Origin: Paraphaeosphaeria minitans
Lineage: Eukaryota > Ascomycota > Dothideomycetes > Pleosporales > Didymosphaeriaceae
Length of the DNA stretch: 64,000 nt
NCBI GenBank assembly: GCA_015832175.1
Contig: WJXW01000004.1
Span: 992,001-1,056,000, forward strand
Reading direction: 5' to 3'
The notes under the pieces were generated by a model, which saw only the letters and a program-made list of their open reading frames with translations, was not told the origin of the DNA and ran no database searches. Below are positions 1 through 11,806 of this stretch, piece after piece. The position numbers and the translations under genes are program-made. Within the stretch, counting starts at the first letter, position 1. Every line of letters starts with the position of its first letter.

Positions 1-1974
1 CGAAGATAAGCAGTAGAGTGATGATACGTATACTAAAAGTGAGAGGAGGTAAGCTCTCTTGTCGGACAGGCTGGATGGTTGACCCTGGGACTACTTGAGC
101 TACTTTGAGTGTTCAGATTTGAATGTGATACTGTATCGCCCGTGTCCATGTTTACACAAGAGATTAGACCCTCGGACGCCATCGACCCGGAGTCTGTCTG
201 CATAAGGCCTCGAAACTAGTGAATAGTTCAATGGCTAAGCATCTTGCTGCCCTCCTTCGCCCCTCGTTTTCACATTCTTTCTTCAGCCTCCGCAGGCGAG
301 GTGCTTTGAACAGTTTGCCACGCGGCATGTCAGCGCAGTGCCAGAGGCAACGACAATCCACAGCAGAGGAACACTCACACCGAGAACCTAATATTCGTCC
401 GCGAGCTCCTTCGGCCAACATGCAGGACTGACTCACGGTGCCCAGAATCCGGAACAGTGACAATGGGAGCTTCTCGTTCAATGTGAGCGTGGCCATCGCA
501 GAACCGGAAACACTTTCATCCATACTTTACCAAGCTGCATAGCTGCATATCCACCCTGGCCCATCGGACACAAATATAGGAAAACAATGACGATGACTGT
601 GATTGATGGAAGCTTGTATACTGCGAGACGGTGGAGTGAGAACGAGGAATGCGAGGGATACTCCAGTTCCTCAGAGGACATAGCTCTTATGATCGCGATC
701 AAGGCGTGGTCAGGGTTTGGTGATACACTGGCGACGAGAGCTCCAAAGGCAGAGGCCATAATGCGTTCGACGATCGGCAACAGCCACGCTGCTGTGATTG
801 TTGTCATGCCGGGTCTTGTGCTTCATCGTCTTCTGATAAGTAGCCCGAGGCCAACACGCCAGGCCGAGGATTGCGTCGAGCCACCACATGCCCCAAGCGA
901 TCTGAGGCGCCGCGCCCGCCCATTTGGAACACACAGACAAGTGTGAACATGTTGAAGCCAAGGTTTTTGGGACAAAAATGGATTGCGTGCTCGCCGCTCA
1001 CAGTGGCTGACGCAAAAACTGCTCCTTTACGAAGATTTCTGCGACGAATCAACTTCAAGTAAGGCCATAGTAACTAATATTAGCTCGAAAGTATACTTAG
1101 TCCTATTACAAATCACTCTACTCTACCTACTGCTTTAAAACTATACCGTTATTATATATTGTGCGTGTACGCGTTTATTGGCCCGCTGAAATTCGATTGT
1201 CATTATTGGCCACTGTGATTGAGAAAGGCACACCGAATGACCGCTCTAGCCTGGTTTGGAACAAGGTATTTTCAACGGTCAACATTACTTCGGGTGTGTT
1301 GAGGGACAACCCTGTAGATTCTTCACAAGTCAGAGTGGGCGCTATTGTCGACGTTACTTTGTACGTGATCTCGACACAAGGGAAATATAGGCTCGACTGT
1401 CATGCTTTGGGGCGGTATAATAATTTACGATGACTCCCAAACTCAGGGAGTAAAATTTTATTTTTCAAAGAAGAAAAAGACTGGTTAGATGCGCGTTTCC
1501 CACTCAATACCATCGATAGTACTCCCATGAAATGTATCTGCACTCTGTTCGCGCATTCCGTTTTGAAGCGGACTTGGACGGAACCGTAGCGCTCCTCGGC
1601 TACTGATGCTGTCTAAGAACCAACATTGTTCCATACTTGCTGCTCTTATCTGGGATCAGGGTGCTCGTGTTCAGTTTCACAAGGTCGGGACGTGATACAA
1701 TTCTAGCATAAAGGGTTCAACTTTCTCCGGACCAAGGACTCAAATGCTTCAAGGATCAAAGTGTGCCTATGCCACGTCTTCATCTCGTGCATGTATGATG
1801 AGACCCTGTTCGAGCTGAGAATCAAGACTCGTGGATTGGAATAGAGGTGATCTAAGGCCGCACCAGAATGCAAATGTGAATGGATTGCTTGGATAGAGCC
1901 ACACATATGAGTAATACTACGAATAAGACAGTGCGTCCTGGTACGGTGCAGAAGATGTGCCTGCTCAGATCGCT
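1..1974. other. gene-free stretch at left edge
   Basis: I see no supportable gene here. Open frames are short, overlap on both strands and mostly lack ATG starts (the 90-codon frame at 1161-1433 opens on GTG). From about 1060 to 1160 the DNA is clearly richer in A+T. No RNA gene or intact mobile element is recognisable. Confidence 0.6.
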
Positions 1975-3269
1975 TCAGAACTCTCCATCAAGTACACCCT
2001 CGATAAATCTACTAAGATTTAGCTTTTCCCGCAGAAGCTGGTGCATCGATACGCGTTCGAAGCTCCATGTTCTCCATCCAATAGCCATAGGTTCCCTTGA
2101 GTTCATTTTGAAGCTCCTCCCCCAGTGCTTCTTTCTGGAAAACGGGAGGAGCATTTGGGCCCGCTTCAAGGGTAGAGTAATGTTGCAACATGCGCTGTGC
2201 ACGCGGTGATAGCCGGTCATTACTCTATACATCCCGGGTTCTGCGCATTTCGGCTGAATGTTGTCGATCAAAAAGCCTGCTGGGCCTTGACCTTTCTCAA
2301 ACATATCTGCTACGATTTGCATGACTGGAAACATGGTCGGAACGAAGGCAGCGATGACTAACGTGTCCTGGTTCATTTCAAGGAGACCACGTGGATCTTC
2401 CACGAATTTTATGCCATCGTGTAGTCCCCGAAGGAGCTGTTTATCCTTTTCTTCGTATGAAGGATTCTGCAGGAAGATTTCTACAGGTGAAGACGACGTG
2501 TCCTTCTCTCGGTGGAAGCTATGGAGCATATCGGCGAGTTCAGACACCATCAGGTGTTGCAGTATCCGTCTGAAATTCTTCTCGTCAAACGTCAAAGTCC
2601 CCAACCCGAAGCAAACTATGCGTGTAATACGCACGGGATTCGAGCAATTGATGATGGCGCCTCTGACTTCAACGCAAGCTTTGCTGTCTGTCCAGAGCTT
2701 TTTTGTCCGCTGCAACTGATTTCGCCAATCGGTCATTTGTTCCATGTCCTTATGGGATTGTCCGTTATTGTGGTTGAAGAAATCAAATACATACGGCACC
2801 GGTAGCCAATCTATGTCATCTTCAGGATCTTCGTTATAGTACTTCAATAGCTTAACAGAAGATTGAATGTGACGAAGTTGCTGAAAGTCGCGGTGTAGCT
2901 TAACACGGGCTAAATACTGTACACTGACTTTGGCTTCGGGCCCGAGCTCATTGTCCGCCGTGTCCACCACACAAAATCGCTCACCAGATTCTGGTTCACT
3001 GTGCGATGGGCAATGGAGTATCGTCCGCCTCTTTCCGTCTTGGATAGCTGTTTCTACCAACTCCTTATTCTATGCGATTTGTTGTAGAAACTCTCGGGTA
3101 AAAATCCGCCAGTTGCCGTAGTTCGCCTCGAAATCTTCGATATTGAAAGGTGTGACTTCCATTTCCATACCTTGTCACCATTGGAATCTCTACCCTTAAG
3201 CTCATCACTCTCTTGTCCTCCCAAGTAGAGATTGGCTAGCAGTTGATAGAAGTTCTTGCTTGAGCTCAT
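1975..3269 (-). pseudogene. SRR1-like domain protein, disrupted
   Basis: The long open part (1975-3060, 361 codons) reads as a fungal SRR1-like protein: a core CFGLGTL motif, then IFLQNPSY, DKQLLRGL, FVEDP and a VPTMFPVMQI stretch, in the order usual for the family. Plant SRR1 acts in circadian and phytochrome signalling; the fungal members have no settled role. Upstream, the same frame continues with family-like sequence (NYGNWRIFTREFLQQI) but is cut by a TAG at 3070-3072 on the minus strand. The most 5' segment, beginning with the ATG at 3267-3269, lies in another frame, so a one-base shift near 3160-3175 is also needed. No splice pair removes both lesions without deleting the conserved segment. 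A shortened protein starting at 3060 could still be made. Family assignment is fairly firm; loss of function is inferred. Confidence 0.6.
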
Positions 3270-4280
3270 GCTGAACTTTCTGAACTTGGGTCTGACACCT
3301 GATACAGGTAGTTATGTGTAAGGTTGAAGCTGTATACAGCTGTATGCAGCTGTGTGGAAGTCTATGTGTGCGTTTATATAGATGGGTGACGCCAAGCCCT
3401 GTGGGAGAATTTTGGTCGGTTCCATATACTGAAAGCTGTGCATTTATCATGCCGAGTATATACTACGTCAAAGAAAATGTGCTCTTCTTTGTCGTGACTA
3501 ATTCATTGTCGAGGTGTACGATGTGGTAGCGAAGAACGGACCTTCGATAGTACAAGTCTTCCCTCGCTACCAAATCTTTGTCCCGTACAAGGACAGATCC
3601 TTTTGGTAGGCGGAACCTGTCGCATAACTTAACATAAGTGGAGTTCTGGGAGCGATTTGGCATTATGCGAATGGACCCTAGACAAGCGTACATATGGTGC
3701 ACAATCCAGCAATTCCAGCAAGCTGTTTGAAGTGAGTCGAGACAAACGTAATAGTCAACAATTAGCTCAGGGACCTACCCAATGAACAACATTGATCGAC
3801 TCTCTCGCGCTCGGCTTGCTAAGCATGTTTTCCACTCGAGCCAAGACAAGGTAACAAAGCACAATCCTACCCTCCGTAAAGATTGTGAGCAAAAACGACC
3901 GGCGCAGGGCAAGAACGTGATGGTAGTGTTGCCCCAGGGTAAACGAGATGTAGGTTTAGGAACCTTGTCTTTTTGTCTAGTAGCACAAGTACTGTATGTA
4001 GCCCACGGCGCCAGCTTCGAATAAGATATCTCAAATGTCTGTACGTATTATATCACCAAATAGATGTTACAAACAATGAGTCTCAAACATAGCCGTGTCT
4101 CATTGTGTCCGAGTTTCTTGTCCAAAGAAATATGCGCCGAATGCCGAAAACTGCTGGTATAATTCGAAAGGACACGCTTACTTAAAATCCAGGTCGCTCA
4201 AATGCCTGCGTCGCTCCCCAAAGCATAACCTCCTCTTGAACGCCTGATGCTATACTCAATCTCAACGGTTTTCTGTATCG
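3270..4280. other. gene-free stretch
   Basis: No supportable gene. A minus-strand open frame around 3463-3700 has protein-like composition but no recognised motif and no good start. It may be decayed sequence related to the neighbouring broken gene. Confidence 0.5.
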
Positions 4281-4838
4281 TTATGCCCAGGTTTTGAGTC
4301 CCCTGGTTTTGTTGACAGATATGTTGTTCTCCATCACGATTATGCGAAGTTTACCGCTGTCCGAGAAGCTGGTTTCGCAATCCATCAATTCATCTGCCGC
4401 CTCAGATTCGTTTATGAATGCCATGAATTGTTGTAGATGCAGGTCGTCCTCGAAAGTCGATTCCACTAGGGCATCCTGTAGCAAATGGCTGCTCATTAGC
4501 ATTAATTTTACGTGAATATCCGATATAGGCTCACGTAGGCACAACAGAAGTAGCGAATGGCGACATTTTACCGTCACAAGGGTGCGAATAAGCTTACTCA
4601 CCCAGGTTATTGATTCCGCCTCTCCAACTATCAACGAAGGAAGTCCAAGTGGGCCAGACCTATGTCTTTCTCTATCATTGCCGTCTTGTGCAATGTAGCG
4701 CCGTGAGTATGTGAGCGGGAACAGAGGACCAGTGAGCTTTTCTAATAGCGGCACAAATCGATTTTCCATGGCATCTTTGAATTCTTGGAACGTAATGTCG
4801 TCTCGTTTGCTAAACAGGCATATCAGGGCTTGAACCAT
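4281..4838 (-). CDS. EthD-domain protein
   Basis: Two exons: 4602-4838 and 4476-4601 removed as a 126-bp intron (GTGAGT donor, CTACAG acceptor, a GCTAAT-like branch site), then 4281-4475. The spliced protein has 143 residues. It opens with MVQALICLFSKR, followed by FQEFKDAMENRFVPLLEKL and LFPLTYSRRYIA, and ends with a DDLHLQQFMAFINE segment and KLRIIVME. That is the order of the dimeric alpha/beta-barrel EthD family, small proteins often found near oxidation or secondary-metabolism genes. The intron length is a multiple of three, so the genomic frame stays open through it; the intron translation has no family resemblance. I chose the internal ATG because the family begins there. The exact reaction is unknown. 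The gene is alone between long empty stretches. Confidence 0.75.
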   Translation of the reverse strand: MVQALICLFSKRDDITFQEFKDAMENRFVPLLEKLTGPLFPLTYSRRYIAQDGNDRERHRSGPLGLPSLIVGEAESITWVSKLIRTLVTVKCRHSLLLLCLREPISDIHVKLMLMSSHLLQDALVESTFEDDLHLQQFMAFINESEAADELMDCETSFSDSGKLRIIVMENNISVNKTRGLKTWA

Positions 4839-7800
4839 GATGAGTAGTGTTCTCTTTCGAAAGCGGTTGTAACGGTGGCGGCGGCGGTGGCGGTCGTGGG
4901 GGAAGCGGTTGGATGGTAGCACAATCGGTATCGATGTAAGACTCTGCGCTGGTAATGTAAGGAAACTGAGAGACAGCGTGTCGAAGACACTTCCCTGCAC
5001 GCGGCAGCGGCAGTGTGGCCTACAAGGATCTGGAATATGCACGGCCTTTTCTCGGCTCACCGTGCGTGTGAAGAGGAATCCTTCGAACGCAACTCGCTCA
5101 ATTTGGACAACGCCTAGGATCCTACTCGGTCAGTGGCCGATCCAACTGAGTACTTTTAGCTAGTCGTCCTTAGGGATGTGCTGATATGGTGTCGGATAGA
5201 GAAACCCCGTATATCCTGTAACTACGTATGACACTGTATAATACAGAAAGTCCTGTATGCCTAGCACTATAGGATCCACTGCAAATTGTGCCAATTGGAC
5301 ACCCTAGAACGCGGTAATAGATAAAGCATCACAGCAACGATTACCAAAATGCTAGTGAATGAAAATGCAAAAAGCCTAGTTCCCTAGCTAAAACAGCGGC
5401 TAGAACATGCCTTCTAGCAGTAAGTATCTGCCTTAGCATACAGTATTGATTTTAGGAATCCCTAGAAATCCTGTATATACCGTATTAATACAGGATTGCG
5501 ATATTTGTATCGATCGGCGACATAACCCCAGTCATCCTGGCGCTATCGGCGGCAGGAATCCTGGCAACGGGAGGGGACGCGGCAGTCCATGTTCATGCAC
5601 TCCACGCATAAGTAGGGTCGCAGATCCGCTCGCAATGTCTTTCGGGTCAGCAAATGTTGAGAAGGACGACCGCAACATTGGAACGTCATGCAGGTATCGT
5701 CTGCGCAACCGCACCGCAACCGCAACCGCAACCGGTTGTGCCCAGGTGCCCTAAAAGGCTCGCTGGAGTCTGGAGACGCGCTAGGTAACGCCGCGTCATG
5801 TTCACACTCGGGCCGTACGGAGCACTGACACAATATAATAATCGTGCCCGGTGTCTCCTTTGTCAGGCCGTCCGTGTTGTATTCTACCGAAAAGGCTCCA
5901 CCTTTCTTAGGTAGTAGGTACTAGTTCCCGAGGGATCAAACGGTCCTTCGAAGGCTTCGAAGAAGGGTTCTAAAAGACAAGGAGGATCAGCCGATGGACA
6001 TAAGCGCGGGCACAACGGTGCCATCACCGAAACGAAATGTTTCCCGGATGGTGTCCGAGAGAGAGAAGCAAAGCGAAAAGACTCAGACGTCAGCTTGCGG
6101 ACTCCACCATACTCTTCCTGGGCAATCTCCAGACGTGCGACGTATGACCAATGTCCAACGGCCGGCAAGCGTGCTCAGGGGAACTCTTCCGAGGCCGTGC
6201 ACCGTGGGGGCAGCTAACGGCTTTATAAGTCGTTCCATTCTCGCAGCGCGACTCGCGCGAAGGATGTGACAATGTAGATCTTGCGGCGTGGGTGCGAAGA
6301 CCCATAGACAAGTAAAGCGCGATGATTCAGTTGTCCGTGGGAGTGTACTACGGTAGGAGAAGAAGATCGCAATGAAACCCTGATTGCGGAGGTTGCGCTC
6401 GCCGACTTGAAACACAATGGGCTTAGTAGAAAGCGCAAATTGCGGCACGGCACGAAGTAAGTCGCCTGTCCGTCAAAGTCAAGTGCCGGAGCACTTCTCC
6501 GGCATATCACCTGGGCTCGTGCGACAAGCTAAGCAATTTATCTCTCTTCACGTACAGCAGGATAGCCCTGCACAGGTGCGCTACATTCCGTATTAGAAAC
6601 GTCGCGATGATTAGTGGATGCGCGGTGCCAGTTACGATATGATAGATACTAGCTATGGTAGGCATCTTGCCTTTCGGTACGGCAAGCGAGCGTGTTCTCA
6701 CAGATGGAACTCCATGATAATTGCATCGGCACGATACCCAAGTACTGTGTTCTTTCACTGTCGGCGTCTACAATCCAGAAAGGCATGCCCGCCTAGGCTT
6801 CCTCATTTGATTTTAGACATTATACAGATTAACTTCAACAGGAACACGTTATACAGTATACTTCTCCCGACAGACTTCAAGAATCACCGGGTTGACACTA
6901 AGACTATATTGACAGAGCGCACCTAGTCTCGCAGTAACTCACTATAAACAACTTTCATAGTACTACAGCTTGATAGTATATTCTGCACGTTCACAAGGAC
7001 GATATGTCCAAATTTGTTATTAACCACGGTGTGTGTTTCCGTTAACAAAACCTACACATTGAATATATCGGTGCCTTATCACCAAACACCCACATCATGG
7101 TCAAGATTGATCATGGCGCCAACCATATCCGCTTCGTAGAAAGCGACCTAAGCACTCAATAGTACCCTCATACAGCGTATGAACGCAGGCTGATGAATCG
7201 ATGTGCTGAAGGAAACCCGAAGGCTTGGAGAAACCCGAGCCGCACTTTCGGCATTCGAAGGGGTACATCTGTCCTGATACCTGCGCCCGAGATTACGCTT
7301 GGCTAACATCATCGCGTTCGTCTGTGCAAACGAATTGAGTCCACAGGTGACATTTAGTAGCTGTGGCGTTGAGATCCCGATAGTCGATACTAGATTAACA
7401 AGCACCAGGCTCAAGATGGATAGTTAACACAATCAGACTTTTGTATTCATCGGAAATATTTGGACACTCACCATGCCACCATAAGTCTTGATCCGTGGTA
7501 AGCAGCCGAGGCATTCGACCTCCGCGGTGCGATGATTAATTTCGGCTGTATCAGGTTCGCCATCAGTCGTCGTAAGAAGACTCAGTACTCATACATACTC
7601 CAGATTGCTTGCGTTCTCAACATGATGATCGCAGTCGGTGCACACATGGCAATCAGCGAGATCTCTGAATACGCTTCGTCCCAATCCCAATAGCCACCCT
7701 TACGTCGTTGCATCCTCCACAAATTCTGCAGCAGTTTTCGACACGAATACGATCTAGGAGCTTGTCCCACTGCTAGGCATCGTATTCGCACTTAGGGCAC

Positions 7801-8890
7801 TCTTTGTGTCGCGGGGAGTCTTGTACCCATATGCTGGCTCGTCACACGATGCTTTGCTGAGGATCTGTCGCATCGATGGCACCACCTAGCTCTGTCAGAA
7901 CAGGCGAAATCTTATCATTTTGTATTGCACTCTTGATCTAGGAAAGGTCGAAGCGGGGAAAGGTTCTGAAGCGATACTTATGGTACAAGTTGATTGACTG
8001 TAAAATGGAGTGCATGGGTTGAGGCATGTGGAAGGTAAATATATAGCCTGCAGTCACCACGTTAATGTTTGTAAACAACGACAAACTGCAAAAAAGCACT
8101 TGCTCCCACTGGCCGACTACTTCCAGAATTGATACCCTTCTTGTTGGCTTCCCGCTCGTTGCAACAAGAGCCTGGTGCTACTTGTACTTCGTAAGGGCGA
8201 TATGGTACATGACACAAGTGATATGCTGAACCAGTCCTACCGCACGTGCGACTATAATCCAAGGAAAGTTATCATAAAGAGTTATAGAGCGCACCATTAC
8301 TGAAGTGCAGTTCATGTTAGGTGATGCTTCCCAACCATGAAAGTGTTTGGGAAAAGGTATTCGATCGTATCGAGATGTTTCCGAGACATGTAGTGCTAAT
8401 GTGATCATGCAAGTAACACATTCGACTCAAACACTTTCATACAATTTTCTCTACGATGTCGAATCCAATGCAGTATGGCTAGCCGAAATGAAGCTCAGAG
8501 CGTGGTATTGACGGTGCCAGAGGAGGTGGACGAGAAAGTTTTCAATTGGAAACCTATGCACGTCTGAAGTCACTGCGGTATGGCGCCTTGTGCAAGTGAT
8601 GATACTCAAGCAGGGCAGAACCGAGGGAGTGTTGAGGCGGTACAAGTTGATTTATTCTGTGTTGTAAGATCGGAGGCGGATACGACGCGGATACATTTCC
8701 GTGGTTGGCAGACAGCCTAGGCGAAAATTTCTTCCAGCCCACTCCCGACGTTTGTGATTGACTCTCTACCCCACCTGCCGATATTTCACCACACACGAGG
8801 ATACACTCATAAGTCAGTTGCCGGTATCTAATGAGTTAAAATATGTGCGATATAGTTGCCGAACTCCATCATCAAGGCATGAAACAGACC
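4839..8890. other. 4-kb gene desert
   Basis: No supportable gene in about 4 kb. Open frames are short and lack homology that I recognise. A small CCGCAA-type hexamer run lies near 5702-5732. Motifs such as CCTGTAT and CCTAG recur between 5200 and 5500. Composition is near the window average rather than strongly A+T-rich, so I do not claim RIP. Possibly decayed transposon or gene remains. Confidence 0.5.
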
Positions 8891-8974
8891 GGCCGTGTGG
8901 CCCAATGGCAAGGCGCTTGACTACGACTCCAGTATGTTATCAAGAGATTCCAGGTTCGACCCCTGGCACGGTCA
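8891..8974 (+). tRNA. tRNA-Arg (ACG) with 12-nt intron
   Basis: The 84-nt sequence folds as a cloverleaf. The acceptor stem pairs GGCCGTG with CACGGTC and has discriminator A. The D stem is GCC/GGC. The anticodon stem is CTTGA/TCAAG, and the T arm is CCAGG-TTCGACC-CCTGG. The anticodon loop reads C-T-ACG-A, followed by a 12-nt insertion (CTCCAGTATGTT) at the canonical position 37/38 and then A38, so the gene needs tRNA splicing. ACG is read as ICG after deamination and decodes CGU/CGC/CGA. A weak T4 lies at 8989-8992 and a T8 tract at 9039-9046 could terminate polymerase III. Confidence 0.93.
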
Positions 8975-9496
8975 AATCAACAAGTTCGTTTTGGACTTCA
9001 TTCGACCCCTCAAGTATACACAGTTCAAAATCAAAAACTTTTTTTTAAGATTGTACCGCAGTGGGTTGAGATAGGCCGGTTTGAGAGTCGCGCACAGCTG
9101 CCCAGCTAACCACACGCCCACGGCTCTCCACATGCTCCGTATTGTTTTAACAGGGCCTGATATCACTCAAAAGAGTCTAAAGACAAGCCGCTATGGAACA
9201 GCAAGGATTTTTCAATCATGCACCAGAAAACACTTGGAACATGGAGCACAGCAAAATCCTAATCATGTGCGAAGCTTGTCTATAAATGCGCAAGCAATAG
9301 TAAGCCCAGAGAACCTACCTGACCCTCAGGGCAACAGGATTTCAACGCCATAACCACCCATATCGTATATCTCGTGTCGGTCTTCCACCGCTAAGCTCCA
9401 ACAATGATATCGAGAAAGACACAGCGTCGCACATCACATTTTTTGGTGCTGCTCCATGACCCATAAAGGAAAAAATACGCTTGCTACGGCTGCAGA
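8975..9496. other. intergenic, tRNA trailer and 3' flank
   Basis: Holds the T8 tract at 9039-9046, a possible polymerase III terminator for the tRNA, and the 3' flank of the deubiquitinase gene. No other feature seen. Confidence 0.6.
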
Positions 9497-11806
9497 CTAC
9501 GCAGTGACCATGGGCAGGCTCGTTCTACTGCCGCCGTCCCGGTTGGGGGACTCGCCAGCCGTACGCATTAGGTGCGGGCTATGATGAAGTTGAATATTTG
9601 TTTTCGAGGTAGAAGCGTCTGCTTCGTCGTCAGAGATGAGCAATGTAGATGGCTCATCGTCAGAGCTTGCTTCCGACGCCTCGGTATCGTCAAATGTTGT
9701 TGCGAATGGTGATTCGGGTGGCGGAGTAGGATAAGTAACATTCGTGTTCGAAGACGCCGGTATTGCTACTTTGTTCGTTGTGGAGGCTGGCGCTGCTACA
9801 TCTGCAACTTTGACAATATATTGAGAGGCTTCTGGGGATGGTTTGCCCACAGTAGCTGACCCTCCGTTTTCGCTCGGTGAAACGACCGGATTCCCGACAT
9901 ATTCACTCGTCTCTATGCGGGCTGCCGTGCCTTCAGGAGCAGGTAACTCCTCACCAACAGGGTGAAACATCTGGTCGTCGAGTAAGTCATCATCGTCTGG
10001 TAGCGGGATCATCGCTGCAGCGTCATCACCAAGCGTTCGAGGTGTATGAGTATCATCTGGGAGCAGAGGAATATCATCGTTCAGCGCGATGGGGGACCGT
10101 GTTGCTTCTTTCACATTGTCGCGATCCAGGACCTCGTCGTCTATGCGTTCGTAAAACAGCATGAATATATTCCCTTGATGAACCTGTGCCTCAGAGATGG
10201 GATAGACAGATTCATCGCTGAAACGCCACCATTGCTCGCCCGTGGTAGCGACTTCCTCTCGGTCTTTATCGCGCTCTACGGCAGGCGTCTGAGCATGCGG
10301 CCGGTAGCAGACGTAGTGCCCATTTCCATGGCTCCCATAATGCGTGACAGCCGCTCGCAGTCGGTACTGAAATGGTGAATCTGTTGTAGGTTCTGCGTTC
10401 GCATCGCCGAGCATTGACTTGGTCGGGTCTCTCGGCCACTCTCCTCCCGCCAGATCGCTACCGAGACACCAATTACCCAGGTCAAGCGTTCTGGGATACG
10501 AGACATTGGCCGAGTTCTTGTACATAGCACCAGTCAACTCGTCGAAGATACTCCGATTGACATGCACCACCAGCGCCTTTGGCGCACGAGCAATGACTGC
10601 TTGGCGCGACTTTACGCTCTGTGTCCAGTTCTTCTTGAGAATCTTGAAGTTTTTTACTAACGTCTTGTCATCAAAGTCATCGTTGTCGAGGGCATTTTCG
10701 ACGGCCTGAAGCCTCTCTGCATATGCTGGCGCACGATCCGCCAAGGGCGCGAGTGCAGCTTTGTTCTTAAGGAGGGTACATTTTGCGCACTCGACACCCT
10801 CGATATGCTCTAGGTGAGTGTATTCGTCAAGGCATTCGCGAATATCGTAGGCGCCGTTCCTACCCAACGATACCGTGATGCAGTTAAATGGGATGAGTTG
10901 GAGGCCCTCGACGTATCCGCATCTTATGCACCCTACTCGTTGAGCCAGCAAACCGTCGAGAGGATTTGGGATAATCTTGGGCTGCTCTGACAGTGTTGCA
11001 TCATCTGCCCCTCTGCTAGAAGACAGGTCGCTGCTCACGGCCTCCTCAGACTCTTGTGCCTGACTCGTCGCAGCCGCCTTCACAGCCACCTTTGCAGCGT
11101 CAACCCACGCGTCACTGGGCCTTCTCTTCTTTACTTCTTGCTGCACCTCTTTCTCCAGCGCATCCAATATCTTGGAATAGTACTCTTGGGCGTCTTGCTG
11201 CTGGAACGTGCTCATGCTCTTGAGCTTGCCCTTGACCCAAAAGTTCCGGCCGTGGTGGCGCGGGTCGTTCAGGTTCGAGACCATGTCGAACAAGGCGCCG
11301 TTGGTCGATTCAGTGTCCAAGTTGCTGTACTCGATGGTCGTCTTGGCCAGATAGGCGCGTAGCGAAGGCAGCGAGGCCATGCCCTGGATGACACTGTTCT
11401 GGTAGCATGAGTTGTCCCAGTTGCCCAAGCCGGGAGGGACTTCGCTGGGCCCTTTGGACAAGGCGCCTGCGACTCCGCGCACGCCCTTCTGCAGCAGACT
11501 GGTGCCGTTGAGCCCAAAGGTCCTGCTGAGTATGCTTCCGCCGTTCTGCATCGTCGTATCGCCGTTTGCCGACGGAGCGTCTGCCGAAGAAGCGTCGCGC
11601 AAGGCGATTCCTTTTGCTCTTTCGAGTGCCATGTAGAACCACCACCACACCGGGTATCCGAGCAACTGTAGCGCCTTGAAGCAGGCGTACAGCCCCGCTG
11701 CAATAAGTAGTCCCACTGATCCGTAACTCGGTGTCCGTGAGTCCGCGTTGAGCCTCCTGTCGTTGAAAGCGCGAAATACGGAATCGTCGTCGAGAAACTC
11801 TCCCAT
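9497..11806 (-). CDS. UBP1-like ubiquitin C-terminal hydrolase
   Basis: Single-exon gene of 769 residues, started at the ATG at 11804-11806; the frame continues upstream but only from a non-ATG codon. This is a USP/UCH peptidase (family C19) that removes ubiquitin. The Cys box reads LGNWDNSCYQNS with the nucleophile near Cys134. The His box reads GNGHYVCYR with His near 497, followed by WWRFSDE and FMLFYER. Two CxxC-type pairs (RCGY, CAKC) sit between the boxes in a probable zinc-ribbon finger. A hydrophobic span at about residues 27-50 precedes the catalytic domain, as in yeast Ubp1 and animal USP30, so membrane anchoring (ER or mitochondrial outer membrane) is likely. The last roughly 200 residues are acidic, Ser/Thr-rich and probably disordered. 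The usual Asn in the GN.GNTC box is Asp here (WDNSC). Confidence 0.88.
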   Translation of the reverse strand: MGEFLDDDSVFRAFNDRRLNADSRTPSYGSVGLLIAAGLYACFKALQLLGYPVWWWFYMALERAKGIALRDASSADAPSANGDTTMQNGGSILSRTFGLNGTSLLQKGVRGVAGALSKGPSEVPPGLGNWDNSCYQNSVIQGMASLPSLRAYLAKTTIEYSNLDTESTNGALFDMVSNLNDPRHHGRNFWVKGKLKSMSTFQQQDAQEYYSKILDALEKEVQQEVKKRRPSDAWVDAAKVAVKAAATSQAQESEEAVSSDLSSSRGADDATLSEQPKIIPNPLDGLLAQRVGCIRCGYVEGLQLIPFNCITVSLGRNGAYDIRECLDEYTHLEHIEGVECAKCTLLKNKAALAPLADRAPAYAERLQAVENALDNDDFDDKTLVKNFKILKKNWTQSVKSRQAVIARAPKALVVHVNRSIFDELTGAMYKNSANVSYPRTLDLGNWCLGSDLAGGEWPRDPTKSMLGDANAEPTTDSPFQYRLRAAVTHYGSHGNGHYVCYRPHAQTPAVERDKDREEVATTGEQWWRFSDESVYPISEAQVHQGNIFMLFYERIDDEVLDRDNVKEATRSPIALNDDIPLLPDDTHTPRTLGDDAAAMIPLPDDDDLLDDQMFHPVGEELPAPEGTAARIETSEYVGNPVVSPSENGGSATVGKPSPEASQYIVKVADVAAPASTTNKVAIPASSNTNVTYPTPPPESPFATTFDDTEASEASSDDEPSTLLISDDEADASTSKTNIQLHHSPHLMRTAGESPNRDGGSRTSLPMVTA

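Noticed and set aside
8758..9048. 96-codon plus-strand frame
   Set aside because: Overlaps the tRNA-Arg gene entirely and has no motif.
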